This document shows, piece after piece, positions 1 through 8,430 of a stretch of 64,000 bases of DNA. The DNA comes from Paenibacillus solani (GTDB taxonomy: Bacteria > Bacillota > Bacilli > Paenibacillales > Paenibacillaceae). Within the stretch, counting starts at the first letter, position 1; each line of letters starts with the position of its first letter. Location: NCBI RefSeq assembly GCF_001277345.1, contig NZ_LIUT01000003.1, forward strand, positions 545,294 through 609,293. Reading direction: 5' to 3'. Made by a program: the position numbers and the translations under genes. The notes beneath the pieces are model-generated. The model saw only the letters and a program-made list of their open reading frames with translations, did not search any database and had not been told where the DNA came from.

Positions 1-79
1 CCATTTCTTCATTTGACGCATTTTTTTATCTGACGAACTGTCCGTCAAGTGAGCAAACCTACTTATGGGACAGCCCCGT

Positions 80-769
80 TTAAAACGTTTTGTGCTTTCT
101 GCGGTGCGGTGGAATGACCGCTTTCTTTCCCTCCTCCTTTCCCTCCAGTTCAAAACCTTCGCCGCCAGGTTTAAACATCTGACGCAGCGTTCCCAGCATA
201 GACAAGGCATAAGCCACAGTAATAAAGCTAAAAGCAATCTCCATGACCACAACCAGCCGGGAAGTGTTATCAACTGGCGCAACGTCGCCGTATCCCACCG
301 TGACAAATGTCGCCATGCTGAAATACAGAAAGGTGATGAACTGACTTACCATATCCTCACCGAGATTTTTGCCTTCAAAGGAAACTCCTCCAAACAGCTT
401 GTAGATCGACATATATACCATCGTAAAGAACAAGATGCACATCCCCGCCGCCATACTGATTCGGACCAAGGTTGTTTTCATGCCTACATGCTGATGGACG
501 GAGTCTGCAATCTGACCGAATATATACAGTACATAGAAGATAACGGAGCCTAGGGCAAACAGCAGGATCAGGGCGCGCATGCCGCCTTCGCCTGGCACAA
601 CTTTCATAAGATCGATCCAGCCAAGCAAATCCTCGACGGACACCAGTACATATATGAGTAGTGGAGCAAGCAGCAAAGGCCTGCTGGACCACTTTTTATC
701 CATGCTGTAGAAAAGATAGATCAACAGCAAAAGTCCAATCATATTGAGCAGCCACATCCACCAAGACAT
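80..769 (-). CDS. Potassium channel family protein (two-pore-helix type)
   Basis: A 229-residue membrane protein with a K+ selectivity filter, TVGYGD, at residues 157-162. A pore helix precedes it and a final membrane helix follows at about 170-192. Upstream are three or four more hydrophobic segments (about 4-21, 33-45, 64-86 and 101-124), so it resembles a voltage-gated channel fold without a clear arginine-rich S4. The C-terminus is a short charged tail with no RCK domain. An AAAGGAGGGGG ribosome binding site precedes the ATG. Known for the family: passive K+ conduction across the cytoplasmic membrane. Gating cannot be inferred. Confidence 0.85.
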   Translation of the reverse strand: MSWWMWLLNMIGLLLLIYLFYSMDKKWSSRPLLLAPLLIYVLVSVEDLLGWIDLMKVVPGEGGMRALILLFALGSVIFYVLYIFGQIADSVHQHVGMKTTLVRISMAAGMCILFFTMVYMSIYKLFGGVSFEGKNLGEDMVSQFITFLYFSMATFVTVGYGDVAPVDNTSRLVVVMEIAFSFITVAYALSMLGTLRQMFKPGGEGFELEGKEEGKKAVIPPHRRKHKTF

Positions 770-993
770 GTTCAGGCCCCCTCCTTTAGCTCGGTCCCGA
801 ACTCCGGGCCGTACCCTTACATCCTATATAACCTCAGCAGAGGATGTTTGCACCTGGAGACCGCTGGCAGTCGGAGCAGACAGATACATCTTTATTGTAA
901 GCCAAGGGACCCATTCACCTCTGTACTTGAAATCTCTATCCCACCACCCATTGATGGCCACTCACATTAAACCGCACTGCTGCCATAGGGATA

Positions 994-1803
994 TTAACGG
1001 TTAGTCTCCAACCACTCCACTGCGTAGTCGACCATCGATCTTTGGTCTGCCAGAACGCAATCAGCCTTGCCGACAAGGCCACGTTTATATGCATTGGGAC
1101 ATTGAGCTTCAAAAGCGGTGCCCAACTCCTCAAAATCGTCTGAATGATAGTTGATATCCTGAAAGGCCTCCCATTCTGTTTTCCCCTGAACTCTGCGAAT
1201 CGGTGCATGAGCGGTAACCACCTTTTTTCCCGCCCAATCTGCACGATACTCGCCAAGATGAAAAGTAGTATTGTTGTCATAACCCGTGCCGAGCAACAAT
1301 ACATAAGCTCCTGCGTCATACAGACGTGCTAGAGGCGAGGCTTCGCCCAAGCTATAATCCAGCGCATGAGTTTGCATGAATGCTTCTGCAAGCCTCCCGC
1401 GCGCTGCAAACGAGACATGCGGATGCAAACTGCGGATGACGCCTGCTTGTTTGCGGAATGTTTCCGCAATAATCCCCATCCCCATACTGGCCGTCAAATT
1501 CGGATCGTAAGGCGGCATTTCATCGCGAATCAGCTCCCACCACTTCGGGTCCGCCGGAGGATACCTCCAAGTCTCTGGATTCGTCAGGTTTGCAGATTGC
1601 GTCGGCATTACCAGCGTTCCCTCTTCACCCAGAACCTCTTCGAGTGCGAGAATGACAGCTTCCGCACCGCCAACGATCCATCCGCCCAGGCTTTTAAGCG
1701 AGGAATGGACCAGTAGCGTCATTCCCTTCTGTACTCCCAGTGCCGCCAGGTCATCACAAATATCTCTTATCGTAATCGGTCTTTCGATGATCAAATGACT
1801 CAC
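994..1803 (-). CDS. AAC(3)-family N-acetyltransferase
   Basis: A 269-residue protein of the aminoglycoside 3-N-acetyltransferase (antibiotic_NAT) family. The N-terminal motif LLVHSSLKSLGG, the segment GTLVMPTQS and the later HPHVSFAARG are typical of the acetyl-CoA-dependent fold. Many chromosomal Bacillus and Paenibacillus members (YokD-like) have no proven resistance role, so an antibiotic substrate is not assured. The start is ambiguous: GTG at 1803 has almost no room for a ribosome binding site, whereas TTG at 1794 lies 6 nt after GAGGTG and may be the real start. It stands alone between the channel gene and the sdh operon. Confidence 0.82.
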   Translation of the reverse strand: MSHLIIERPITIRDICDDLAALGVQKGMTLLVHSSLKSLGGWIVGGAEAVILALEEVLGEEGTLVMPTQSANLTNPETWRYPPADPKWWELIRDEMPPYDPNLTASMGMGIIAETFRKQAGVIRSLHPHVSFAARGRLAEAFMQTHALDYSLGEASPLARLYDAGAYVLLLGTGYDNNTTFHLGEYRADWAGKKVVTAHAPIRRVQGKTEWEAFQDINYHSDDFEELGTAFEAQCPNAYKRGLVGKADCVLADQRSMVDYAVEWLETNR

Positions 1804-1848
1804 CTCAATCTATTATCCTGTAGAACATATGGAATGATATCACACAAC

Positions 1849-1892
1849 AAAAAAAGCGTCTGTACCGAAGCCATGCTCCGGTCAGACGCCTT
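1849..1892 (-). terminator. Rho-independent terminator of sdhCAB
   Basis: Inverted repeat GCGTCTG (1856-1862) and CAGACGC (1883-1889), with an inner ACCG/CGGT extension. On the minus strand it is followed by a run of seven U. It sits just after the sdhB stop codon. Confidence 0.8.
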
Positions 1893-1910
1893 GTGATGAA
1901 ACTAAACCGA

Positions 1911-2675
1911 TTAAACGCTCAACCAGCGCTTAAACAGCTGTTTGGTTGTATCTTTATTCATTTCCGCAATGGACGTTGTCAGCGGGATGCCCTTCGGACA
2001 AGAACGCACACAGTTCTGCGAGTTACCACAGCCCTCAATGCCTCCATCCTGCATCAGCGCTTCCAGACGCTCTTCCTTGTTCATCTCACCTGTCGGATGA
2101 GCATTGAACAAGCGGACTTGAGATATAGCGGCTGGTCCGATGAAGTCTGTTTTTTCGTTGACATTCGGACAAGCTTCGAGACATACGCCGCAAGTCATGC
2201 ACTTAGAGAGCTCATAAGCCCACTGACGCTTCTTCTCGGCCATTTTCGGTCCAGGGCCCAGGTCGTAGGTGCCGTCGATCGGAATCCATGCCTTCACACG
2301 CTTGAGCGCAGTGAACATGCGGCTGCGGTCGATCACCAAGTCTCTTACAACCGGGAATGTCTTCATCGGCTGGATCCGAATCGGCTGCTCCAGCTTGTCG
2401 ATCAATGCCGCACAAGCTTGACGCGGCTTGCCGTTAATGACCATGGAGCAAGCTCCGCACACTTCTTCCAGACAGTTCGAGTCCCAGCATACGGGTGCGG
2501 TATCTTTACCCTGTGCATTTTTGGGATTACGCTGAATCTCCATCAGCGCACTAATGACGTTCATACCGGGACGGTACGGGATTTCGAATTCCTCGGTATA
2601 GGGTTTCGTCTCCTGATTGTCCTGACGTGTAATGATAAACTTAACAGTTTTTGAAGCGGCTGCTGTTTGTGACAT
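1911..2675 (-). CDS. sdhB: Succinate dehydrogenase iron-sulfur subunit
   Basis: A 254-residue electron-transfer subunit of complex II. The N-terminal ferredoxin-like domain carries 2Fe-2S ligands Cys68, Cys73, Cys76 and Cys88 (CLEEVCGAC, then C after NGKPRQA). The C-terminal domain has CMTCGVCLEACP and CVRSCPKG for the 4Fe-4S and 3Fe-4S clusters. The start chosen is ATG 2675, which follows AAAGGGGGAT. A longer frame to 2723 overlaps sdhA and lacks a ribosome binding site. It is the last gene of sdhCAB and passes electrons from SdhA flavin to menaquinone through SdhC. Confidence 0.97.
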   Translation of the reverse strand: MSQTAAASKTVKFIITRQDNQETKPYTEEFEIPYRPGMNVISALMEIQRNPKNAQGKDTAPVCWDSNCLEEVCGACSMVINGKPRQACAALIDKLEQPIRIQPMKTFPVVRDLVIDRSRMFTALKRVKAWIPIDGTYDLGPGPKMAEKKRQWAYELSKCMTCGVCLEACPNVNEKTDFIGPAAISQVRLFNAHPTGEMNKEERLEALMQDGGIEGCGNSQNCVRSCPKGIPLTTSIAEMNKDTTKQLFKRWLSV

Positions 2676-2694
2676 CGTAAATCCCCCTTTCTTC

Positions 2695-4440
2695 TTACTT
2701 GTCTTTCGAATAGTCGCGAACACGCGGCGGGATTAAGGAAACATCTACTTCTTCATATGAAATCTGTGGGCCATCAGGCGTCCAGGTTGCTTTGGTTGTT
2801 TTGAGGTATTCCTCATCGTTACGATCAGGGAAATCCGGCTTGTAGTGAGCACCGCGGCTTTCATTCCGGAGAAGAGCTCCCAGTGTCATAGCTTCGGACA
2901 GCTCCAGCATGTTCCACAATTGACGGGTGAATGCCACGCCTTGGTTATTCCAGCGGGAAGTATCCGTCATATTGATATTGCGGTAACGCTGTTTCAATTC
3001 CTTGATTTTGTTGATGGTAGCTTCCAGCTTGTCATTATAGCGAACAACCGTCATATTGTTGGTCATCCATTCCCCGAGCTCTTTATGGATCACGTAAGCA
3101 TTCTCGGTTCCTTCCATCTTGAGCAGTCCCTCATATTTGTTCGTTTGCTCTTTCGCTGCACGATCAAATACTGTAGAGGAAACATCCTCGGAAGACTTCT
3201 TCAGACCTTTGACATATTCAATGGCCTTCGGTCCGGCCACCATACCGCCGTAAATAGCGGAGACCAGGGAGTTGGCGCCCAAACGGTTCGCGCCGTGATA
3301 TTGATACTCACATTCTCCGGCTGCAAACAAACCAGGAATGTTAGTCATTTGATTATAGTCAACCCACATGCCGCCCATGGAATAGTGGACTGCAGGGAAG
3401 ATTTTCATCGGGATTTTGCGCGGATCATCGCCCATGAACTTCTCATAGATTTCGATGATACCGCCGAGCTTAACATCAAGCTCTTTAGGATCCTTATGTG
3501 ACAGGTCGAGGTAAACCATGTTCTCGCCGTTAATGCCCAGTCCCATATCGACGCAGACGGAGAAGATTTCACGCGTTGCTATATCGCGCGGCACCAGGTT
3601 CCCGTAAGCAGGATACTTCTCTTCGAGGAAGTACCATGGCTTGCCGTCTTTATAGGTCCAGATCCGTCCACCTTCACCGCGTGCCGATTCCGACATCAAG
3701 CGGAGCTTGTCATCGCCAGGAATGGCTGTCGGGTGAATCTGGATAAACTCACCGTTAGCATAATGAACGCCTTGTTGATATACAGCACTGGCTGCGGTTC
3801 CCGTGTTGATAACCGAGTTAGTTGTTTTTCCGAAGATGATACCAGGGCCACCGCTTGCGAGAATGACAGCCTCGGCTTTGAATGCCTTGATTTCCATCGT
3901 GCGCAGATCCTGGGCAGCAATCCCGCGGCATACGCCTTCATCATCAATGATGGCATTCAGGAACTCCCAGTTCTCGTACTTGGTCACAAGACCTGCAGTT
4001 TCCCAGCGGCGAACCTGCTCATCCAGCGCATACAATAGCTGCTGGCCGGTGGTTGCTCCGGCGAATGCCGTCCGGTGGCGCTTCGTTCCGCCGAAACGGC
4101 GGAAATCGAGCAAGCCTTCCGGTGTACGGTTAAACATAACGCCCATACGGTCCATCAAGTGGATAATACCCGGGGCCGCTTCACACATCGCTTTTACCGG
4201 TGGCTGATTCGCAAGGAAGTCGCCGCCGTATACCGTGTCGTCAAAGTGCTCCCAAGGAGAGTCACCCTCACCCTTCGTATTAACAGCTCCATTGATACCG
4301 CCTTGCGCACACACGGAGTGAGAACGTTTAACGGGTACAAGTGAGAATAGATGAACATGAGCTCCGGCTTCTGCCGCCTTGATGGTTGCCATCAATCCGG
4401 CAAGACCGCCGCCCACTACGATAATATTAGATGATGCCAT
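2695..4440 (-). CDS. sdhA: Succinate dehydrogenase flavoprotein subunit
   Basis: The 581-residue catalytic subunit that oxidises succinate to fumarate. It begins with a dinucleotide-binding motif, VVGGGLAGLMATIKAAEAGA. The RSHSVCAQGGING segment (about residues 39-51) includes the His expected to bind FAD covalently. Further family signatures are HRTAFAG, SARGEGG and ANRLGANSL. Length is normal for the Bacillus-type enzyme. It lies 16 nt downstream of sdhC and 19 nt upstream of sdhB, in one operon. Confidence 0.97.
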   Translation of the reverse strand: MASSNIIVVGGGLAGLMATIKAAEAGAHVHLFSLVPVKRSHSVCAQGGINGAVNTKGEGDSPWEHFDDTVYGGDFLANQPPVKAMCEAAPGIIHLMDRMGVMFNRTPEGLLDFRRFGGTKRHRTAFAGATTGQQLLYALDEQVRRWETAGLVTKYENWEFLNAIIDDEGVCRGIAAQDLRTMEIKAFKAEAVILASGGPGIIFGKTTNSVINTGTAASAVYQQGVHYANGEFIQIHPTAIPGDDKLRLMSESARGEGGRIWTYKDGKPWYFLEEKYPAYGNLVPRDIATREIFSVCVDMGLGINGENMVYLDLSHKDPKELDVKLGGIIEIYEKFMGDDPRKIPMKIFPAVHYSMGGMWVDYNQMTNIPGLFAAGECEYQYHGANRLGANSLVSAIYGGMVAGPKAIEYVKGLKKSSEDVSSTVFDRAAKEQTNKYEGLLKMEGTENAYVIHKELGEWMTNNMTVVRYNDKLEATINKIKELKQRYRNINMTDTSRWNNQGVAFTRQLWNMLELSEAMTLGALLRNESRGAHYKPDFPDRNDEEYLKTTKATWTPDGPQISYEEVDVSLIPPRVRDYSKDK

Positions 4441-4456
4441 TGTTGGTTCACTCCCC

Positions 4457-5125
4457 TTAACTTAAGACTGTCTTAACTACATCGAATGCTGCTGTAGCAG
4501 CCTGAAATTCAGAACCGCGGAATGCTGTCATAGCAAGAACAAACAGCACGCTCATCAATACGAACAAGCCCATGCAGATGTACGTGGATACCTTCTGCGC
4601 ACGCGGACCAACCGTGATCCCCCAGCTTACGAGGAATGCCCATAATCCGTTTGCGAAGTGGAAGGTTGCCGATACAACCCCGATGACGTACAGTGCAAAC
4701 AATACCGGGTTGTTCATGATGCCATGCATCGTGGCGCCCAGATCATCGTGCGTGATTTTACCGATCATGATCTGGAAGCGCGTATCGTACATATGCCAGA
4801 TGATGAAGACGAATGTAATAACGCCTGTAATCCGCTGAATCGTGAAGCGGATGTTTCTCTCATAGTTGTAGTTGCCTACGTTGTTATTAGCTTGATAAGC
4901 AATGTATAACCCGTAGACGCCATGATATAGAAGTGGCAGCCAAATCAGGAACAGCTCAAGGAAAAAAATCAGCGGCATGCTGTTCAGAAAATTCACCGCG
5001 CTTGCGAAGCCTTCCTTTCCACCCTCGAAAGCTTTAAAGTTGGAAATCATATGGCTGAGCAAGAATGCCCCAAGCGGTATGATGCCGAGTAAAGAATGAA
5101 GCTTTCTGGAATAATACCCTTTCAT
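4457..5125 (-). CDS. sdhC: Succinate dehydrogenase cytochrome b558 subunit
   Basis: The 222-residue membrane anchor, matching the single-subunit (B-type) SdhC of Bacillus, which binds two b hemes and menaquinone. Five hydrophobic spans are visible, with His in or next to them (RKLHSLLGII, LLSHMISN, LYHGVYGL, IWHMYDTRF, TFHFANGLW) as candidate heme ligands. It is the first gene of sdhCAB. The leader towards the divergent LysR gene is about 320 nt, so the operon promoter lies there. Confidence 0.95.
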   Translation of the reverse strand: MKGYYSRKLHSLLGIIPLGAFLLSHMISNFKAFEGGKEGFASAVNFLNSMPLIFFLELFLIWLPLLYHGVYGLYIAYQANNNVGNYNYERNIRFTIQRITGVITFVFIIWHMYDTRFQIMIGKITHDDLGATMHGIMNNPVLFALYVIGVVSATFHFANGLWAFLVSWGITVGPRAQKVSTYICMGLFVLMSVLFVLAMTAFRGSEFQAATAAFDVVKTVLS

Positions 5126-5448
5126 CAGTTGACGTTCCCCTTTCCAATGTGCAGCGTTTTCATTTTCAATCTTTTCTTATTCTCAGAACAATACACTTAC
5201 CTGTCCTGCTTAAAACCGTTGCAACGACAAAAAGCTGCCTATTTCGGCAATAGTGTGAACAACTTGTGTCATATCTCATGTTACTCCTTTTTATCTTATA
5301 ATGGAATTGCAATATACGTATTAATTGTTATAACATTTATGCATAACCATTGTTACATGCAAAACGTTTCTATTAAATAGGCGATCAATTTAAGAGATCA
5401 TTCTTTTTCAATATAACTATACGTCGAGTACTTGGAGGGATGCTACCT
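5126..5448. promoter_or_regulatory. Divergent intergenic region, sdhC / LysR gene
   Basis: 323 nt without a credible gene. It is AT-rich towards the LysR side and must hold the promoters of sdhCAB (minus) and the LysR gene (plus). No riboswitch or strong consensus promoter was recognised. LysR regulators often bind such divergent regions, but no T-N11-A operator was confirmed. Confidence 0.45.
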
Positions 5449-6360
5449 ATGATGGAAGATTTTCTGGTATTCACTACGGTCGTTGAGCAATCCAGCATGA
5501 ACAAAGCTTCAAAGCTGCTAAATTTGTCGCAGCCAGCCTTGTCACGCAAAATAGCCAAGCTTGAGGAGGAATGGGGTGTCGCGCTATTCGAACGGAAAGG
5601 GAAGCGACTGGAACTGACCCGCGTCGGTCAGGAGGCTTACATATACGCCATGGAGCAGTGCCAGCGCCACCAGCATTTCCTGCAGTCGGTTTCCCGCTTC
5701 AAAACGGCAGAACGAAGGGTCGTCACTCTCGGAGCAAGCCTTACAACAATCCAGACGACCCTGCCCCCGCTGGTCACCGCGCTCATGAATAAATTGCCAG
5801 ACATCGAGGTGAAGCTCATTACGGGCAAAACCCATGAAATCGTCTCCTATGTCCGCGACAAAAGGGTCGATCTGGGCGTCGTCGCCTCGTCGATTTCCGA
5901 GCAGGGCTTGAAATGCATCCCCCTGTTTCAGGACCACCTGGAGCTGGTCGTTCCCCGGAACCATGTCCTGGCTGGAGAACAGCCTGCCGCCATGGAGGAT
6001 TTAAACGGGCTGCCCATGATCATTTTCTCCAAAGGAACATGGTACCGGAAGCTGATTGATCATCTGTTTGGACGATACGGCATCATACCGGATGTGCGAA
6101 TGGAAATCGATTCCTTCGAAGCCATTGTCCGTCTTCTTCCGACATGCCGAGCCGCCGCGCTCCTGCCGCAATCGTATCTGAGGCCCCAACTGCTTAAGGA
6201 TAATGAACTGGTGGCTCTGCCCATGAAAGAGCTGGAGCAAACGCGCCGGGAGACCTGCCTTATTTATGGCAGCAGCTTGGAGCTGACTCAAGAGACCAAA
6301 GATTGGATTAAGGATATCAAGGGCTGTCTGATCAATGCCCTGGAGCTGGAGCAGATTTGA
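5449..6360 (+). CDS. LysR family transcriptional regulator
   Basis: A 303-residue LysR-type regulator. The N-terminal winged helix-turn-helix is at about residues 2-60, with core NKASKLLNLSQPALSRKIAK and FERKGKRLELT. A periplasmic-binding-protein-like effector domain follows. The start is set by GGAGGG at 5434-5439, which lies 9 nt before ATG 5449. The in-frame ATG 5440 touches that site and is unlikely. It is divergent from sdhCAB. The effector is unknown, and regulation of sdhCAB or itself is an inference from position only. Confidence 0.9.
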   Translation: MMEDFLVFTTVVEQSSMNKASKLLNLSQPALSRKIAKLEEEWGVALFERKGKRLELTRVGQEAYIYAMEQCQRHQHFLQSVSRFKTAERRVVTLGASLTTIQTTLPPLVTALMNKLPDIEVKLITGKTHEIVSYVRDKRVDLGVVASSISEQGLKCIPLFQDHLELVVPRNHVLAGEQPAAMEDLNGLPMIIFSKGTWYRKLIDHLFGRYGIIPDVRMEIDSFEAIVRLLPTCRAAALLPQSYLRPQLLKDNELVALPMKELEQTRRETCLIYGSSLELTQETKDWIKDIKGCLINALELEQI

Positions 6361-6395
6361 AAACATCGTGAAGCATAAAGCAAATCACACAACGG

Positions 6396-6437
6396 CAAAA
6401 AGCAACCGCGAGCAAAGACTTCCGGTTGCTTTTTTAG
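6396..6437. terminator. Bidirectional terminator
   Basis: AGCAACCG (6401-6408) and CGGTTGCT (6423-6430) form a stem flanked by A-rich sequence on the left and T-rich on the right. It can end both the LysR gene and the converging Gfo/Idh operon. Confidence 0.8.
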
Positions 6438-6464
6438 GATTTTTTTAGAAAAACAAACGATCTG

Positions 6465-7490
6465 TTAAGCTTTCAAGCTATCAAAGTATACCTTTTGCCC
6501 TGATTGTGCGGACAAATAAAGCGCTTCAAGCGTCTCGGCAAGTGCAATCCCATCCTGGACAGCATTCGGCAGGCCCGCTTCTCCCTCCATGGCTTTAAGC
6601 CATAATGAAAGGGTGGATTCTCCGGCTTCGCCCATCGCGGCTGCCTCATTCAAAGCCTGCTTCTTCTCTTCTGGGGCAAACAGCCTTATCGTGCTATCGG
6701 AAGGATTCAGTAATTTGCGGTGCACTCCGTTTATACCTCCTCCAAGAAAGCTTCCGGATGTTCCGTAAAGCTCGATAGAGAACGGTGAATGATCGGCTGC
6801 GTAGCTAGTATCGCATATGACCAGTACACCATTCGGAAATTCGAACAATGCTGCCGCATTATCCTCCGCTCGGTGGTCTGTGTAATGAGCCGCAATTGCA
6901 GTTACGGCAATCGGTCGTCCCAACAGCCATCTCAACAGATACAAGCCATGGGCACCAAGATCCGTGAATACGCCATATGGCGTATTCAAATATCGCGAAT
7001 CAAGAGGATTTTCTCCGATCGCTCCGTTATGCGCATTCCGAATCCGAAGGCTGGTAATGTCACCGATGATTCCTGCAGACACGACTCTCTTGGCTGCTAT
7101 ATTGACTGGCCAGCGCCTTAAGGACATATCGATCGCGAAGTGAATATCAAAGCGCTCAATACATTTGGAGATCTTGTTTGCTTCCTGCAACGAAAGGGCC
7201 AGCACTTGGTCGCTGAGTACATGCTTTCCTGCTTGAGCGGCAAGCTCAATCAATGATCCGGCCTCTGCAGGTGAAGAGTCAATAATGACGCCATCCAAAT
7301 CTCCTCTAGCCAACAGCCTCTCTAAATCCGGCTCGAAATCCGTACCAAATTCCTCGGCAAAAAACTTCCCCCGCTCCATAGCGGAATCCCAGACGGCGCT
7401 GATTCGTACATCAGGGAAATCGGCCAAATCTCTAACGAAGCTTCTGGCATGATAGTGATTCCAGCAGCTCAGCATAGCTATATTGGGCAC
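6465..7490 (-). CDS. Gfo/Idh/MocA-like oxidoreductase with atypical motifs
   Basis: A 341-residue protein with the two-domain Gfo/Idh/MocA layout: an N-terminal Rossmann domain and a C-terminal alpha/beta domain. The start is GTG 7490, placed 7 nt after AGGAGG. A longer frame to 7562 would overlap the transporter gene. Two family hallmarks are altered. The dinucleotide motif GxGxxG is replaced by AMLSCWNHYHAR. The EKP catalytic motif reads SDQV at residues 93-96 (KHVLSDQVLALSL), so the usual lysine is absent. It is the last gene of the minus-strand sugar locus. The family usually performs NAD(P)-dependent sugar oxidation or reduction; this member may do something else. Confidence 0.8.
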   Translation of the reverse strand: MPNIAMLSCWNHYHARSFVRDLADFPDVRISAVWDSAMERGKFFAEEFGTDFEPDLERLLARGDLDGVIIDSSPAEAGSLIELAAQAGKHVLSDQVLALSLQEANKISKCIERFDIHFAIDMSLRRWPVNIAAKRVVSAGIIGDITSLRIRNAHNGAIGENPLDSRYLNTPYGVFTDLGAHGLYLLRWLLGRPIAVTAIAAHYTDHRAEDNAAALFEFPNGVLVICDTSYAADHSPFSIELYGTSGSFLGGGINGVHRKLLNPSDSTIRLFAPEEKKQALNEAAAMGEAGESTLSLWLKAMEGEAGLPNAVQDGIALAETLEALYLSAQSGQKVYFDSLKA

Positions 7491-7521
7491 AAGTCTACCT
7501 CCTTTTCCTGAATAATCAAAA

Positions 7522-8418
7522 TCATATATTGACAGCAATGATCGCCAGAATGCCTGTCGCAATTCCAGCCGCTCCCCCGCGCGTCACCTTCTCCTTAAAG
7601 AAGATGGCAGAAGCGAACGTAAGCAGGATGATCATGCTCCCGTTGACAAGCGGATAAAGATAGGCACCCGGCAGCCTGCCTGACAGAACATTCATCAATG
7701 CATTGCCTATACCGGTCGTTAGCGCGACACCGATGATCAGAAGCGTGGACTGCCAATAGACCGGGATTATTTTAGAAGATTCTCCCGAATTCCTAATTCC
7801 GCTGTACCCGCCGCATACCATCCATCCAAGCAGGGAACAAAGTGCCGCCACGGTGAAGCCGACCAGCGTCAGTTCTGCCGCTTCACGGCCGCCCATCAGC
7901 AATTGATGCGTTTTTGCAACCACGGGAATAAGTCCATTGAAGAGAAAAGCAAGCAGGCAATAAGCAAGCCAGCGCTTGTCTGTCTTGCCCGCATTTTCCC
8001 GGTGTTTGCCATAAATCTGGATGAAGTAAAAAGAAAGGAGAAACAGGATCAGTCCGATCCATCTCATAATTCCAGCCTTCTCCTGCCATATTGTCATGCT
8101 GGCCAGAACAGGAACCATGAGACTTGCAGAGAAATAAAAGGAAGAATACGAAAGCGGGCCGGTATTCATCGCGCGCGTGTAGCAGAACATTGTTGAAGTA
8201 AAGACAACACCGTAAAGAGAGCCGAGCAGCCACGTCATCGTGCTGGCCGCCATCTCTGCGGTAAATAAAGACCATACCCACAAACCAATGGCGATAAGAG
8301 AGCAGTAAGCTGCTATAAGTCCGAATGATGCCCGGTTGTTTTGTGGATCCGGCAGCCGTTTAAGACATAAGGACTGGAGAACGAACATGACGGCGGCGGC
8401 AATTGCAGCAAGCAGCAT
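7522..8418 (-). CDS. EamA/DMT-family transporter
   Basis: A 298-residue polytopic protein with about ten hydrophobic helices in two EamA-like halves, typical of the drug/metabolite transporter superfamily. AGGAGG precedes ATG 8418. The gene starts 12 nt after the PIG-L gene and is followed at 31 nt by the Gfo/Idh gene, so it appears co-transcribed. DMT members export or import small metabolites; the substrate is unknown. Its presence in an ABC sugar operon suggests handling of a pathway product or intermediate. Confidence 0.85.
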   Translation of the reverse strand: MLLAAIAAAVMFVLQSLCLKRLPDPQNNRASFGLIAAYCSLIAIGLWVWSLFTAEMAASTMTWLLGSLYGVVFTSTMFCYTRAMNTGPLSYSSFYFSASLMVPVLASMTIWQEKAGIMRWIGLILFLLSFYFIQIYGKHRENAGKTDKRWLAYCLLAFLFNGLIPVVAKTHQLLMGGREAAELTLVGFTVAALCSLLGWMVCGGYSGIRNSGESSKIIPVYWQSTLLIIGVALTTGIGNALMNVLSGRLPGAYLYPLVNGSMIILLTFASAIFFKEKVTRGGAAGIATGILAIIAVNI

Positions 8419-8430
8419 GTTTCCTCCTGC

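Noticed and set aside
770-993. A small gene between the channel and acetyltransferase genes
   Set aside because: Frames present have no ribosome binding site and no recognisable product.
994-1803. Aminoglycoside resistance gene
   Set aside because: The AAC(3) fold is clear, but chromosomal members in Bacilli often confer no resistance, and there is no mobile context. Called only as a family member.
3733-4038. Long frames opposite sdhA
   Set aside because: sdhA is unmistakable, and such antisense frames arise from its codon bias.
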